Source of the DNA: Whitmania pigra
Lineage: Eukaryota; Annelida; Clitellata; Hirudinida; Haemopidae
Assembly: GCA_021613335.1 (NCBI GenBank)
Contig: JAJTWR010000042.1
Coordinates: 150,001-214,000 of the forward strand
DNA: 64,000 nt
Direction of reading: 5' to 3'
Part shown: piece after piece, positions 1 to 14,029 of the stretch
Layout: the number at the start of each line of letters is the position of its first letter
Position numbering within the stretch: the stretch's first letter is position 1
Position numbers and translations under genes: made by a program
Notes under the pieces: generated by a model
Told to the model about the DNA's origin: nothing
Databases searched by the model: none
What the model saw: only the letters and a program-made list of their open reading frames with translations

Positions 1-1218
1 ATGACGTCGACCTGATGTTTTATTCAACAGGTTATTTTTAGTCCCGGTAAAAAAATTCCGCCAGCTCTAAATATAACCATCAACTGTAAGCCTCCGTTTG
101 AGAGCAATTTGAATTAGAGATTTAGAATAAATAATTTTATTTATTTTGGAATGTCAAAAAATTTGAAAACGAGTTCGAATCTGATATTTTTCCACCAACA
201 TAAATTATACAAATGCAACAACATTCAACAAAAAAACTTGTCAATCAGATTTTAAAAATCCCAACTTGACTAAAAAATAATAAACGAACCTAATGAAATA
301 AATGAATTCTAATCAATTTCAATTGCAGCAAAGTAGCCCTCGACATTTACAGCAATAACAATAAGCGAGCAGCATTGAGAACAATTTCATCCAATCAAAA
401 CCCAGACATGGAGGCTTGCCTTGCAGCCGACGAATCCGTAAGCAGGGTCTGCGCATTTGCCCGCCTTCATACGTCCGTACCATGCTGACGTCATGACGAT
501 GATGCCATCAGCGGAACATTTCCCTTCAAATGTTTCCATGTTGCAAATCTCCTGGATTTCTGAGACATTTATCAGAAATTATTCTTCCAAATCCTGAATA
601 TCGTCTGCTTTTGCATAATATTTTCAGACTAATATCCTAGGCGTTCTAAGAATGTATACAAATTAAATTGATTCTTTAATTAACGACATAAATTTAATTG
701 GTGAGTCAATAATCGTTAAAATTTAAAATGTTAATTCTTAGAATAAATAAAAATAATGTTAATTTATCGCATCAGTTCCTTGTTCCTGAAATGTTCTCAT
801 TATCAGCAACAACAGCAATACATTTCAAAACGTTTAAAAACAATTGAAAAAAGAAATTAAAAAATTAAATAAAAAAAGGAAATATTAGCGCCAAGGAAAA
901 TGGCAGTAAAACATTATTTGAGAAAATGATGAAATATTAAAACAATTTACGTGGCTCTTCATGAGTCATAATCTCGTATCGTTACAGCCCCGTGAATGCT
1001 TCATTATAAAATATGCCTGAATTAATAATAGGGGCAGTAATAAAAAATATTAATGATAAAAATGAAAATAATAATAATAATAATTACAAAAATTAACATT
1101 ATTAAGTACTTGGGGGATTATTATGGCAATCAATTTTCTTCGGAAGCACCCGATGCACAATAAATGAAAAACGCACATTAGAAGCCAGATTAATGCTTTG
1201 AAAGTAGAAAATAAAATG

Positions 1219-1250
<32 letters not shown>

Positions 1251-1306
1251 CGTCTTCATCATTATCATCATCAATGCCAGCGTCACTATCGTCATCATTA
1301 CAATTG
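1..1306. other. Non-coding, AT-rich, no gene seen
   Basis: AT-rich unique sequence with an ATT/ATC microsatellite at 1219-1300. The GC-richer stretch 400-540 shows no convincing ORF. Confidence 0.5.
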
Positions 1307-2050
1307 CAGTGGAATCCACTTATATCGACCTCAATTAATTCGCCAACCCTATTAAGTCGACGTTTTTGAAGTGGAACCGCCAAATTCCACTTTTATCGTA
1401 GCATTTTCTCATCGGTTATGTCGATTCATTTATGTCGCCGAACTCAATTCACTTTTACGGATTGCGTTTTTATATTTCTGGTTATTTTTTTTCTTTCTAA
1501 ATATGTCTGGATGTGCTAAGAGAAAAGCGAACAATCAGTCAATAGAGACAAAGTATGAAATCACACTGCAGCTAGAACAAGGAACAAAACCTGCAGACCT
1601 TAATCGTCAGCATGGCATTCCAGCAAACAGGACGGCGTGATAAAGCAAATGTTCGAGAAATCCGTATTTGATCCAGCAAGAAAAAAACCTAGAATGGCTG
1701 AGCGCAAATATGTCTTCGATGCAGTGTTTCGATGTTTAATTTGTTTTCACAAATTAAAGAACAACAAACCTTCCCGTCAATGGGGGATTTTGTGAGCGAT
1801 CTTTGCTGATAGTTGGGTTTACTCATACCTTCTGCTGTTAGCAAACATGTAAGTACACATTATTGTTATCAATTGCCGTTGTCAAAAAAAAAAAAAAAAA
1901 AAATATGATGTACGTTCTTATTTATTAACGCACATTATGTACATGAAGAAATTGCAAGCACAAGTTAATGTACAGATGCTATACTGATTTTCGGTTATCT
2001 CGACGCTTTTTGGCAAACCCGTAGGCCGTCGATATAACCGGGTTCGATTG
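1307..2050 (+). mobile_element. Tigger/pogo-like non-autonomous DNA transposon
   Basis: The ends are inverted: the left end begins CAGTGGAATCCACTTATATC and the right end, read on the minus strand, begins CAATCGAACCCGGTTATATC. Both resemble the Tigger terminal consensus. Inside, an ORF from 1503 encodes MSGCAKRKANNQ...ETKYEITLQLEQG...LNRQHGIP, the N-terminal CENP-B/Psq helix-turn-helix of pogo transposases. It stops at 1640; degraded sequence of the next helix follows to about 1790. The DDE catalytic domain is absent. The right end abuts TA; the left does not. This is a dead element. Confidence 0.7.
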
Positions 2051-3292
2051 TACATTATTTCATTGCATCATTTGATGATTAATTATTTTTATTGTTAAGA
2101 ATATTATTAATATTATTATTAGTTTTCATTACAAGAATTCAAGAGCACTTTAAATCCTCCGACATGATCAACGGTTGTCATGGAGTCCTGGTTGCCGTGG
2201 TAACCGCATGGTCCCCTGCGACCCTTCATTTGCTCTCCATCCATCCATCACCATGGAAACAGCACTTTATTCAAGATTGTAGGTTGCTTTTGCTAAATGC
2301 TCTTTCAGAGAGGCTGGGCATTGTGAGAATAGTTGCTTCTGTGCATGCATGAGGACGTGTGCATGGATGGGGGATTTGTGCATGGATGAGTGGGTGGGTG
2401 GATTTATGGACGGACGGATAGATGGATTGATGGATGGGTAAATAGATGAAAATTTGATGGCAAAAAGCACCAATAAATGATTAAATGAAAGAACGGGCGA
2501 GCGGATGAATGACTTCAGTCCGAGAAAGAAGGGTTCTTTTGAAAACCATAGCCCCCTAAACACTTCGAGACTGGGGAGCCTCCTACTGAACTTGGAAATG
2601 ATGAAATGTCGATAATTCGGTTTCGTCTGCAATTTACGAGAAGAAGTAGGCGAATATAAAATAAGATGTCTGTGATCACAGGCACGTACGTGTGAATAAT
2701 TATAAGATTCCTACTTGCATTGAGAAGGGTTGGGCATTCTTTTGCTGCCCAATTATTTTCGGCGACTTTTTGCGTTAATCTTCAGAATTAATCTTCATAC
2801 TTGAACGGGAAAGGTTTTTTTTGCTGATTGTTCATTTTAGTCAGCTTTAATTATTTTTTATTTTATTTAGCTTTAATTATTTTTTATTTACGATTCTGAA
2901 ATTTACTATTTCTTTCTTTCTAAAAAAAAAAAAAATTGAGAACGTTTTGAATTGACTTTATTGGAAACTAATTAGATCCCAGAGTCGTCTGCTCGTCTTT
3001 GTCTGGCAAAGGTCGGTTCAGATCGTGGAAATGGAGGCGCATAAACATGGCCCTTCAATGGGACGTGAAAAATGCTTCAGTCACACGACCGGAAGTTCCT
3101 CAAAAAAAAACAACCTTTCCGTCGTTTTGTGCTCCTCCATCGTTCGGTTGATGTAAGCGAGAGACATCACGTGATTGCGTAGTTTCAGTGACGTCACAGG
3201 ATTAAGAAAGTTTCAGCGTTGGAGATTAAACCGACCAATCAGGCATCAGCGATGATAAGGAAACAATTAAGCGAGGGATGGAGTTGTAATAA

Positions 3293-3298
3293 CGATGG

Positions 3299-3329
<31 letters not shown>

Positions 3330-4422
3330 AACGAAGATGATGATGGCTTCAAATAACAAATGACATGATAATCAAGAAAATGAATGCAGCTTTTTCATTA
3401 CAATGTTCAGTAATGGGAATTTATTTGAAGGGGAGGATTATTATAATAACTGCAAGTAATTATAAAGTTATTGTAAAGTTTGTATTTCAATTTGTTAACA
3501 TCATGTTTACATCTTTTCACGAATAAAAATATTTTATTGTATTTTAAATGAATAAAGATATTTTGAAAAATAAAAATATTTTATTGGATTTTAATAAATA
3601 AAAATATTACGTTTGAATGTTTACAAATACAATTTTATTATTCAATATTTAGTTGATAATTTTGAACATCGAATGTGTGTGCTGGTCACAGCGATTTATA
3701 TCATAATTTAATTGATTAGATTAATTAACTAATATATATAATTAGTATAAATAAGGTAGTTATCACATAGTTATTTATAGTTAACGTAATTTATGTAATC
3801 ACATCTCCGATAACTTCAAGTCATTTTGAAATACGATGTTCAACGTGGAACGATTGATTGAAGGATTTTTCGACTGACGATTGCCATAATGGGGTTGTAA
3901 TGAGATTGGCACCTGTATTTAATGACCAATGAACGAAGAGCAATTCTCCAGTTAGGTTGAAAGTTATTTTCGGCTCTTAATTGGAGATCGAGAAAATATT
4001 TCTTAAAAGTTTCGCGTGTTGAGCTTGAAAAGCTTTTCAGTCAATTAATCAGCTTCGATGGACTTCAAAGGTGCAGCCTCGGGAGCCGGTCCTCCTGTTA
4101 CATTGCCATGACAACGTGTTTTGTTGCTATGGTGACCGTTGCTATAATTACGAACAGGACGAACATTCTAAGTTAGCAACGGGTTATATCGTTGTTTTGT
4201 GGCTGTTATCACTATTGGAACCATGTTAAATAGTCATTTGTTCATTCATGTGAGATTGTTGTTGTTGTTGTTGATTTATTTATTTGTTTTTTTTTTAGGG
4301 ACCTCGTATTGTTTAATTTGGTAATTTCCAGGCAAGCACAAATAATATTTGAAAATGACAACCATACCATTGTTTTCATTGTTCGCAAGCATCCCTGCTG
4401 ATGTGGCTGATGATGATAACGA

Positions 4423-4458
<36 letters not shown>

Positions 4459-4490
4459 TGATGATGGTGATAATGATGATAAGAATGCTG
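3293..4490. repeat. (GAT)n and (GAC/GAT)n arrays with unique sequence between
   Basis: GAT array at 3293-3345 and GAC/GAT array at 4408-4490. The sequence between is AT-rich and unique, with no coding signal seen. Confidence 0.8.
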
Positions 4491-5924
4491 CTGACGACGC
4501 AAACAAGACGTGGCACACCGAGTGATTTTCGAGGAAATTAATGCAAATTATTTGATTTTGTAAAATTTTAATTTGGCCTAAAAACCTCACTGACAGATAA
4601 TCAATGGATGGAGACTTAAATGTCGCTTTAATTCTGTTATCACATGGTTAATATTAGATGAATAACATTCTATCAGATGATAAATATCATATCAGATGAT
4701 TAATATCATATTAGATTCCTTTGCGAGGGTTTGCCCTCCTCCCATTGGAAAATGCCGAAATGACGTCTCTGATCGTATTAGATGATTAATATCTTATCAG
4801 GTTATTAATGTAATATCAGGTAATCATTTTAATACTAAGCAGTTAATTTCACATCCTCTTTAGACCGTTGGCAAACAAATAAAATTTAAAAAAGTTTGTT
4901 ATTTTTACAAACTTCTATAATTAAAAATTCTTCAATTAATAATAATAATAACAGTAATTATAAAATATAAATGTAGTATATTTAAAGTAAAACAATTTTT
5001 TCATAAAAAAAAGCATATTTAATAAGTGCGTAATAATTAAATTAAAAATATTAAAATTAAAAAATCGTTGAAAATGTTTAAAAATGAAAGTGCATCCATT
5101 GAAGCATCCAGTAATCCATTAGGTGCATCCATCCAGGAGACCATTGATCCAAAACAAACGAACCACATCCGAATTTCATGAGCTTTCCATGGAAAAGATA
5201 TTTGTTTATCGAATATATAATTCATTCACTCATAAACATTCAATTGATTAAATAAATCATGTCATACTTGTTCCTTTGTTGATATTATGAACCTAATGAT
5301 CATAATCTATTCACCCGCGCCACCTAATTGAACAGTTTATTAGTAATTAATACCTTGACTTGTTATAAGTTTTGAATAAATTAGATTAAATTAAAATGAA
5401 TTCCTTGCAATTGACAATGTTTATTTTAATGATTACAAGAAAGGAGAGATGGAATGTAATGTAAAATAAAAATAATTAATATAATTAATATAAATTTTAA
5501 AATATTATGATTATAGTAATTATAACTGTATTAATTATTATCAATTAGAATGAACAGTTATCACAATAATAATAGCAGCAATGTGCAATCTAAATATTTT
5601 TCATTTTATTCCATCGTCAATTTAAACATGAAACTTGTTTGCTTCAAAAATGACAAAAAAAAATACATTCAGACTCAAACAACAGCATTAAAAATAATCG
5701 TAAATCTCGCGTATTCAAAATTTTATTTATTTATTATAAGACGAGTAACAAATATGATTTTATATAATTTAAATATTTATCAATATTTATTTGCATATTT
5801 GTATAAAAGATCAGCATTTGTTTATGAAATCATAAATTGCCACGAGATGACATGGAAGAATATTTCAAATGATTGTAGCATCAAAGACAATTTCGTAGAC
5901 GAAGCACAATAATATCAATGATGA

Positions 5925-6010
5925 ACTAATGTCAATAACAACGAAATAATGTCAATAACAACGAAATAATATCAATAACATTAAAATAATGTAAATAACA
6001 ATAAAATAAT
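5925..6010. repeat. 20-bp minisatellite, about four copies
   Basis: Unit aatgtcaataacaacgaaat repeats with increasing divergence towards 6010, just left of the Tc1 element. Confidence 0.8.
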
Positions 6011-6400
6011 ACTAAATAAGAATCAAATGAGCTTAAAAATAAAATTAATAAAAAAAACTTTCACTATACAGTGCACGTAAAAAGGTTTGCAAGTGCTCCT
6101 TAATTTTAGCTCCTAACTCCTAAAATATCAAAAAGTTTGGAAATTATAAGTAAATTGTTTTTATATACATTTGTGCCAAATTTCCTATTAATTGAACAAG
6201 TGATGCTTGTAAATTCATCAAAATGTCCTATTATATACATCCGCGTAAAAAGATTACAAGCGCTTTGCAATATTTATATAATATAATTTGCAATAGTGAT
6301 ATATCTATTAGCAAACTTTTACAAGATTTTTTAAAGAAATCACAATATAATTAATAAACTAGAAAACTATGTAAATGGTATTTTTAATCGACAGTTTAGT

Positions 6401-6502
6401 ATGGTTAAGGCTGCGCCTCTCACGATGGCAACGCGGATTCAAACCCCGCTGCGGGAACACCGTCCTAATCATCTAGCTATGCAACGGACGTTAATAAAAC
6501 AT
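6401..6502 (+). mobile_element. tRNA-derived SINE copy 1, nested in the Tc1 element
   Basis: It contains an A-box-like ATGGTTAAGGCTGC and a B-box-like GGATTCAAACCCC, then a tail GCAACGGACGTTAATAAAAC. It is flanked by a 13-bp direct repeat with one mismatch (6388-6400 and 6503-6515, tcgaNagtttagt), the expected target-site duplication. The copy at 56750-56866 has the same body. Confidence 0.75.
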
Positions 6503-6534
6503 TCGATAGTTTAGTAAGTGATAATATTTTTGTC

Positions 6535-7561
6535 ATGGGTAGAAGGAGTATACTTAATAAGCTGAAAAGAAAGGAAAAATTCTGGCTTTCAAAACAGCAA
6601 TATTTTCGCAATATTGTCAAGCAATTAAATAGAAGTAAATTTGTTGTTTCTAGATTTTACATGCTATGGAAGGCTATGGAACAAAATATGTCAGTGGGAG
6701 ACCTCAAAAACTCTGACAAAAGATGCGAAGAAAACTCTTTCGAGAATCTTTTAAAAAAACTCTCTGCAAACCAACTTATAACAAACTTGAAATTAAATGT
6801 CTGCAAGAAGACAATCTGCAAGAATTTAAATAACAGTGGAAAATTCAAATATGGCAAACGTTTGAAGGGTTTGCATCTCAAAGAAGGTCCCGGATAGGTG
6901 CACGTGGAATGGGCCAATAATATGGTTGACTCCAAATCCGGGTGGGACCAAACAATTTTTTCTGGGATTAAATTTAATCTTTCAATCTGGTTGAAACAGA
7001 TGGCTGGAAATATAATTGGCACACCTTACTCAGGAAAAAGAAAACTTACTTTGGCAGACAACAAGGAGGAGGCTACGTCATGATCTGGGAAGCAATTTTG
7101 CCAAAAGTCTTTGGCATTCTTAAAGGGATGACACAAATCTCACTATTATGTTGAGACGTTAGATACGTTTGCTACCATTTGCCAATAATAATTTTGGCGT
7201 TAACTTTGTATTTCAGCAGGGTAATGCCTCCATACATGTCTCTAAGGATTTTGTCGCCGGGCTGTTATGACGGTCACCGTCTCCAAGTCTTTCCAGGAAA
7301 AGAAAATCAAGGTGACTAGATGGCCAGCATTATGATTAAATCAAATCCCGGGATCTCAACCTAATTGAAAACGTTTATGGAAAGGTTGTTAACGAAGTAT
7401 ATAGAGGTGGAAAGGCATATTTTGAAAAAAAAGAGATGGAAGAGGCCGTAATGAGGGCACGGAACAGCCTGGGAGACAATTACCTAAAAACACTAATTAA
7501 ATCACTGGAATATGGACGCGTAAACGTTTTAGAAAATAAGGAACATGTTATTAATTACTAA
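6535..7561 (+). pseudogene. Tc1-like transposase pseudogene
   Basis: Open from MGRRSILNK to a stop at 6895, then continuing VHVEWANNMVDSKSGWDQ and FSGIKFNL, which match the Tc1 core around the first catalytic aspartate. Further fragments read GGYVMIWEA, GNASIHVSKDF and, after frameshifts, IENVYGKVVNEVY...LGDNYLKTLI...VLENKEHVINY, the typical C terminus. Several stops and frameshifts make it inactive. The Trp-rich IW segment before the second catalytic region is kept. Confidence 0.85.
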
Positions 7562-7906
7562 AAATATTGTTTGAATAAAATTTAAAAGGTTAATTATTTT
7601 TTAATTTAACCGTGAATTGGGATTTTCCAAAGCGCTTGTAATTTGTACACGAACTATAGAATGCAATTTCACTCCATTATCATCATCATCATCGACGTCG
7701 TCGTCATCAACATCATTACCTTTACTGTTCTGCTGTTCACCTGTATTTATTTATTTATTATTAATTGACAAATAACCCCACCAATGCCAACACTCGGTGA
7801 TGATAACGATCTCGACACGGAGGGTCTGAGGATGCTTGTGTGAAGAACGTAGATTAATGGTCAGAAGTATTAGACGACGAAATTGCTTCCAAGTGGAACG
7901 AGCATT

Positions 7907-8251
7907 GAATGGATGGATGAACGGATGGATGAAGGGATGGATGAACGGATGGATGGATGGATGGATGGATGGATGGGTGGGTGGATGGACGGACGGACGG
8001 ACGGACGGATGGATGGATAGATGGATGGATGATGAATAAATTTGTGAATTTGGATGGATGGGTGGACGAAGAAGACGCAAATTGATTTGTTGATTCCAGC
8101 TCGAACACAATTGAACATTCGACAAAAATCTAATGATGTTCCTAGAAATGCCAACAGAAGAGAAAACTAGGACGGTTGATCTGATGGATGGTCGAAACGA
8201 TGGAAAAGTGGATAGAAGGATGGATGGATGGATGGATGGATAGACAAGTAA
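7907..8251. repeat. (GGAT)n arrays
   Basis: Two blocks of GGAT/GGAC repeats, 7907-8037 and 8183-8251, separated by about 145 bp of unique sequence that also contains short GGAT runs. Confidence 0.9.
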
Positions 8252-8732
8252 ATAGATGGGGAAAAACTGAACTAAAAAAGGACTAAATGGCTTCCATTCA
8301 TCCACTTACAAGACATCCTCATGCTAATTAAAAAAAGCCCCGCCCATCACTAACTCCTTCCCCTAATGAGGACTGTAGGATAGAAAGGTCTAGGGAGGTA
8401 ATCCTGAAAGCACAAGAGCATGATCCGGCAATGAAATCGATGTTCATCTTCTCTAAAAGTATGATGGGCCTCCGAATGAAACTCATTGAAAAAGCAACGC
8501 AAGAATTTCCTGATGAGCCGCCAGTGTAAAATGCTCCCAGCCTTAAAACTGCTTCTAAATCTAATTCCAGCAAACTTCATTATCCCCCCATCATCCTCAT
8601 CCACTTCCAGGAGAACACGTGACCTAAGCAAGCGCACGTGCACATAGGCACACACACAAACACACGCCCACGCACAGATACACGCACATAAATGCACACA
8701 AACAAGAAGGAGAAGACGGAGACGGCACGGGC

Positions 8733-9000
8733 AAGGGCGGATCTAGAACACTTTGGCTGGGGGCATACACCAGTGGGCGGATTTATGGGAGGGGCACAAT
8801 TACTAAACATTTTGTCCAAAATGGTAAATTATTGAAATAATTGAAAGATATTTTAAAATTAAAATACATTTTTTTAAATTTTCATTTAAAATATTTTTTT
8901 AATTTTTAGTTTATAATAGATTTACTTAATTTTTCGTTATATTTTCCAAATGGCGAGAGGGCCGTGGCCATTCCCCGCCCCTTCCCCCTAAATTACCCCT
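8733..9000. mobile_element. Short interspersed DNA-transposon-like repeat
   Basis: The left part (GCGGATCTAGAACACTTTGG ... GGCGGATTTATGGGAGGGGC ... TTTTGTCCAAAATGGTAAAT) recurs at 62348-62475. The right part (GGGCCGTGGCCATTCCCCGC) resembles the far end of hAT-type elements. No coding remnant is visible. Confidence 0.45.
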
Positions 9001-9362
9001 TGGACACGGGGAGCAGAGAGAATAATGGTGTACAAACATCCAGCGATGGAATAAACATTTCTTTAATGCATCATTAATCTCCGCATTTGGTCAACCATTT
9101 CTCAGGGTGTCTCTTAACTGCCTCTGAACCAAACAATTCATCCACCAATTCGTCATTCAATGCACCCACACATCCAAGGCCGGCGAGTAAAATTTCGGAC
9201 CCCTAGGCAGATCGGCCACAGACCCCTGTGTCACCAGGTAATGGAAAAGCAAGAGAGGTCCGTGAATGCAATTTTAATACTTTAAAATAAGGGAGGAACC
9301 CAACAAAATTGCGGAACCCTGGGTACTTGACCCCATGCTTCCTCCTGTCTTCGACCCTGTAC

Positions 9363-9500
9363 ACATCCATCTATCAATCCACCTGTCTGTCCATCTATCA
9401 CTCTATCCACCCATCTGTCCATCTATCAACCCATCCATCCATCCATCCATCCATCTGTCCATCTCTCAATCCATCCACCTATCCATCCCTTACTCATCCA
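9363..9500. repeat. (CCAT)n degenerate array
   Basis: CCAT/CTAT/CTGT repeats, best preserved at 9430-9460. Confidence 0.85.
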
Positions 9501-9973
9501 CGCATCTTCTGTCAACCAGCATCATCAAAGCACTCCCCTTATGTTTTTAAGTCATGCATATTGCAATCAACAATTCTCAAGAAAGCTTTCTTTGCGACAA
9601 TATTTTTTTTTTATTTTCTGGCAATTAAATTTTTTTCAAAATTTTTCGTTCCTGAAAAATCGTTTAACATTAGAACATTACTGACATCAAGAAGAAACAT
9701 ATTAAGAACTAACAATCTAACATTTAAAAACAATTAGAATTAAATTATTATTGTAATTGTGCATTCCTTAGTTGAATTGATAATCATCGTCATCGTCATC
9801 GCCATCGTCATCAACATCGTCATCATCATCGGCAACGCCATCATCATCATTTTAACTAAACCTTACATCGCCGTTTAAGCCCGGTGTTTTCATTTCAAAA
9901 TGTCAACAACCGGCGCACGAAAAGTTTTAAATAATTTCGTGAGGGGCTTTTTCTACCTCCACCATTACAGCCA

Positions 9974-10708
<735 letters not shown>

Positions 10709-12659
10709 GAATCGTGAGTTTCATGGAACTCCGTATTTTGTGTATTTCCATGCAATAAGCAAGAAAGCTTTCTTAGGGACAGAATTTTGCTTTTAACGTC
10801 ATCGTCTTTATCACGACGATCATGCCATGAGGATCATGACCGTCATCATCATTTTTCTTCCATCATTTTTGCCTCATAATTACCACCATTTTCATCATAA
10901 TCGTCATCATCATCTTTTTCTCTTTTTTTTAAATGATCATTACTGCCGCATTATTTAACCAAGAGTAATTTTCCGTATGTGATAGTGATGATGATGATGA
11001 CCATAACGACAACTACGACGATGATGACGATGACGATGTCGGCGATGGTGAATTGCTAACAGCTTCTGATTCATCAGAACGAGTGAAGGTCCCACGAATT
11101 AGGATTGAAGAGGTTCTTCAATAAACCGGGGTGTGGTCAGCATCAATACCGACTTAATTAGCATCATCATCATCACCGCCACCTCCACTACCGTCATCAT
11201 CATCATCAACGTGGTCGTCTTTATCATTATCATTATCATTATTATTGTCACCATGAAATTTCCCCGACTATTATCATCATTCGACAAAGCAGAAACTTTA
11301 CGGAGTTTTGAATTCAGCGACAGTGACATAGCTGATGCTCAGTGGAAAAAGGTACGTGGATGGTTTGACAAGTGAAAGTACAAATGAAGGTCATCCATTT
11401 CTTCTTTTCCACTTCAGTCCACCGGGAAGTCATCAGAAGTTTCAAATAAAAATTGGCACAACTTCCATGCATTTGAATTTAAGCAGACGCCCATTGATCT
11501 TTAACAGGACGTCAAGAGGGTTGACCATTTATAAAGCACTACCCGGCAATGACTACCCGGAAAAGAAGACTATGCCCCCGGCAATTTTTTTTAAAATCTA
11601 AAGAGAATCATAAAGTGCGATGTTATTAAGCACTACATTTTAAAAAATATTGCTTCGACACAAAAAATTAACTTGACTTTAAGGTCAGTGTTCAGTAAAC
11701 AACTTAGGAACTGGTTCCTGTGTTCGAGCCCCACGTCAAAACTTTCGATAGTTGTGTTCATCACGTGTATATCTGGTTTACTTCATGAGTTCACTTATAT
11801 ATTGAAGATTGTATCTTAAGAATTAGATTTTCAAATGTGAATTCGTGAAGTGTGGAATTCTTGCATGCTTCAACAAAAATGGAGGTTAAGAAGAGATTTT
11901 GATAGATTGTCAATTTATCTCCTTTTTACTCACTGAAAGTCTTATGGTGAAGCAACACAAAAAAATGGACAATTCAAAGTTGCTGATGATGAGAACACAT
12001 TTTACTGAAAATATTCGAAATTATCAGAGCAAAGGCAAACAAGCCTTATTTAGCTTAAGCTTTGTTAGCTTATTATTTTGGGAGGAGACAACTAGAGCAT
12101 CCCGAATTGGTACTATTTGTAATTAAAATGTATCAAATAATTAAATAAATGGTTCTTAATAAATGACTGAAAATTAAAAATAAAGAGTTAACGACTCAAC
12201 TAAAGCAATGGTTCAGTTAACTAGCCATTATGAACCATCAATTTCTAGCATCGCTCTCCAGCATAGGAAATTGGTGTAAAACTAATTTCTAGATAAAGAG
12301 ATTCTGTCCAGACTCAGAGGAATTCTGATATTTTAATCGGTCAAATATTAATAATTTTAATACTGTAATTATTCAATGAAAGTTGTATAATTTAATTTTT
12401 ATCTAATAAATAATTTGTTTTATTTCTTAAATGTAAATATAAATGCTCGGAGAAGTTGATTTTCAAATTAAACTATAAACATTGTGACGTCACGCAACAA
12501 AAGAATGTTGAAATAATTAAAATAAATGTTTTTATCAAATCGAACATTATTTTTTAATTATCATGGATTATTTATTTCTCCTTTCAAATGTTTTTTTTTA
12601 AACGACATGCAAAATTAAGGACCAATTAAAGAACTTAGCAATAGTAACAAGTAACAAGA

Positions 12660-12760
12660 CATTAAGAAGTAGAATAATAATAATATTATTATAGAATAAT
12701 AATAATAATTCTATAATAATATTATAATGTTATTATTATAACAACAACTATAATAATATC
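12660..12760. repeat. AAT/ATT palindromic cluster
   Basis: Short runs of AAT and ATT in alternating orientation around GAATAATAATAATA and ATTCTATAATAA can fold back on each other. Confidence 0.6.
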
Positions 12761-12908
12761 ACCAAGACCAACAATAGCAACGTGGCTCTGTCGAAACTGA
12801 AAGGAAATGTTTGCTCACCGATTATTGATCTCAACTAGATTATCTTTAGAAAGAGTTTTACTGCCGTGCAATTAGCATCACATGCGCCCTTCTCAATGCC
12901 CTTCCATG

Positions 12909-13400
12909 CAACATCATCATCAACATCAGCATCATCACCCTCCTCATCCTCATCATCATCATCATCAGCAGTAGAAGCAGCATCAACAGATTAATCATCA
13001 TCATCATCATCGTCCGTGTTGGTGCATCATCGTCGTCACAATACTCGCAAAAGATGACTCTAAATGGATTTTTGCATTAGCAGGCCATTTTTGACACGAC
13101 GCGTGTTTGTGAGTGCATGTGTGTTTTGTATGTCTGTGTATGTGTATGTATGTATGTGTTCAATGACTGGAAACATTTCACACGTCCCTTAGGAGGTTTT
13201 GCACGTCATCCAGTGGTCGCATTTCGCCTGTCAAGCAGTCATCCCGTGAAGCCACGCTTTTCCTTGATATGTTGAAACACCCCTAGGCAATCGTCGTCAA
13301 TAGGAGGAAGTCGTCATGATCATCATCATCATCGTTGTCGTCGTCATCGTCATCATCCTCACCATCGTCATCGTCATTGCCTTAGTAGTGACGATTATCA
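12909..13400. repeat. (ATC)n clusters flanking a TGTA-rich tract
   Basis: ATC blocks at 12909-13040 and 13316-13400, with a TG/TATG tract at 13105-13160. The 150 bp between is unique. Confidence 0.75.
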
Positions 13401-13611
13401 TCATCGACGCGAGCATCTTGGTAGTGGTCATGAGCAGATTTTATTAAAATCACGTTCGTCGTCTTCGTCAAGCTGAGAGATTGAGGTCCTGATTCATACG
13501 TTGGATCCCCAGATTGAGGCAAATTAACAATCTGTCATTCAGCCGACCATCCAGCCGATCTCTCATCTATCTGTGCATGTTTGATCAAACAGTTCCCGTT
13601 TCTTCGATCGA

Positions 13612-13694
13612 TCCAAGCCCATCCATCCATAGCCCTATCCATCCGTCATCTTACCATCCGTCCATACATCCGTCTCCTTGCTAAAGTATTCATT

Positions 13695-13725
<31 letters not shown>

Positions 13726-13814
13726 CCATCCATCCATCCATCCATCCATCCATCCATCCATCCATCCGTCCGTCGGTCCATTCATTCATCCCTCTCTCGG
13801 CTTCCTTCCATCCG

Positions 13815-13871
<57 letters not shown>

Positions 13872-13969
13872 CCATCCATCCATCCATCCATCCATCCATC
13901 CATCCATCCAACCATCCATCCGTCCGTCGGTCCATTCATTCATCCCTCTCTCGGCTTCCTTCCATCCGT

Positions 13970-14029
<60 letters not shown>

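Larger units (their letters stand above)
2051..6068. other. Non-coding stretch
   Basis: Apart from the arrays listed, it is AT-rich unique sequence. The segment 2950-3260 is GC-richer and non-repetitive but has no good ORF; it could be regulatory. Confidence 0.4.
6069..7656 (+). mobile_element. Tc1/mariner-type element, decayed
   Basis: Terminal sequences are inverted and imperfect: left CAGTGCACGTAAAAAGG, right (minus strand) TAGTTCGTGTACAAATTAC, both followed by CAAGNGCT and both bordered by TA. A second copy of the terminal motif (GCGTAAAAAGATTACAAGCG) lies at 6242, as in elements with double end repeats. The interior carries the transposase remnant described separately and a SINE inserted at 6401-6502. 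Confidence 0.75.
10720..13600. other. Non-coding stretch with microsatellites
   Basis: Short ATC tracts at 10800-11060 and 11160-11250. Open frames of 75-90 codons near 11335 and 11899 resemble nothing known and lack splice or composition support. Confidence 0.4.
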
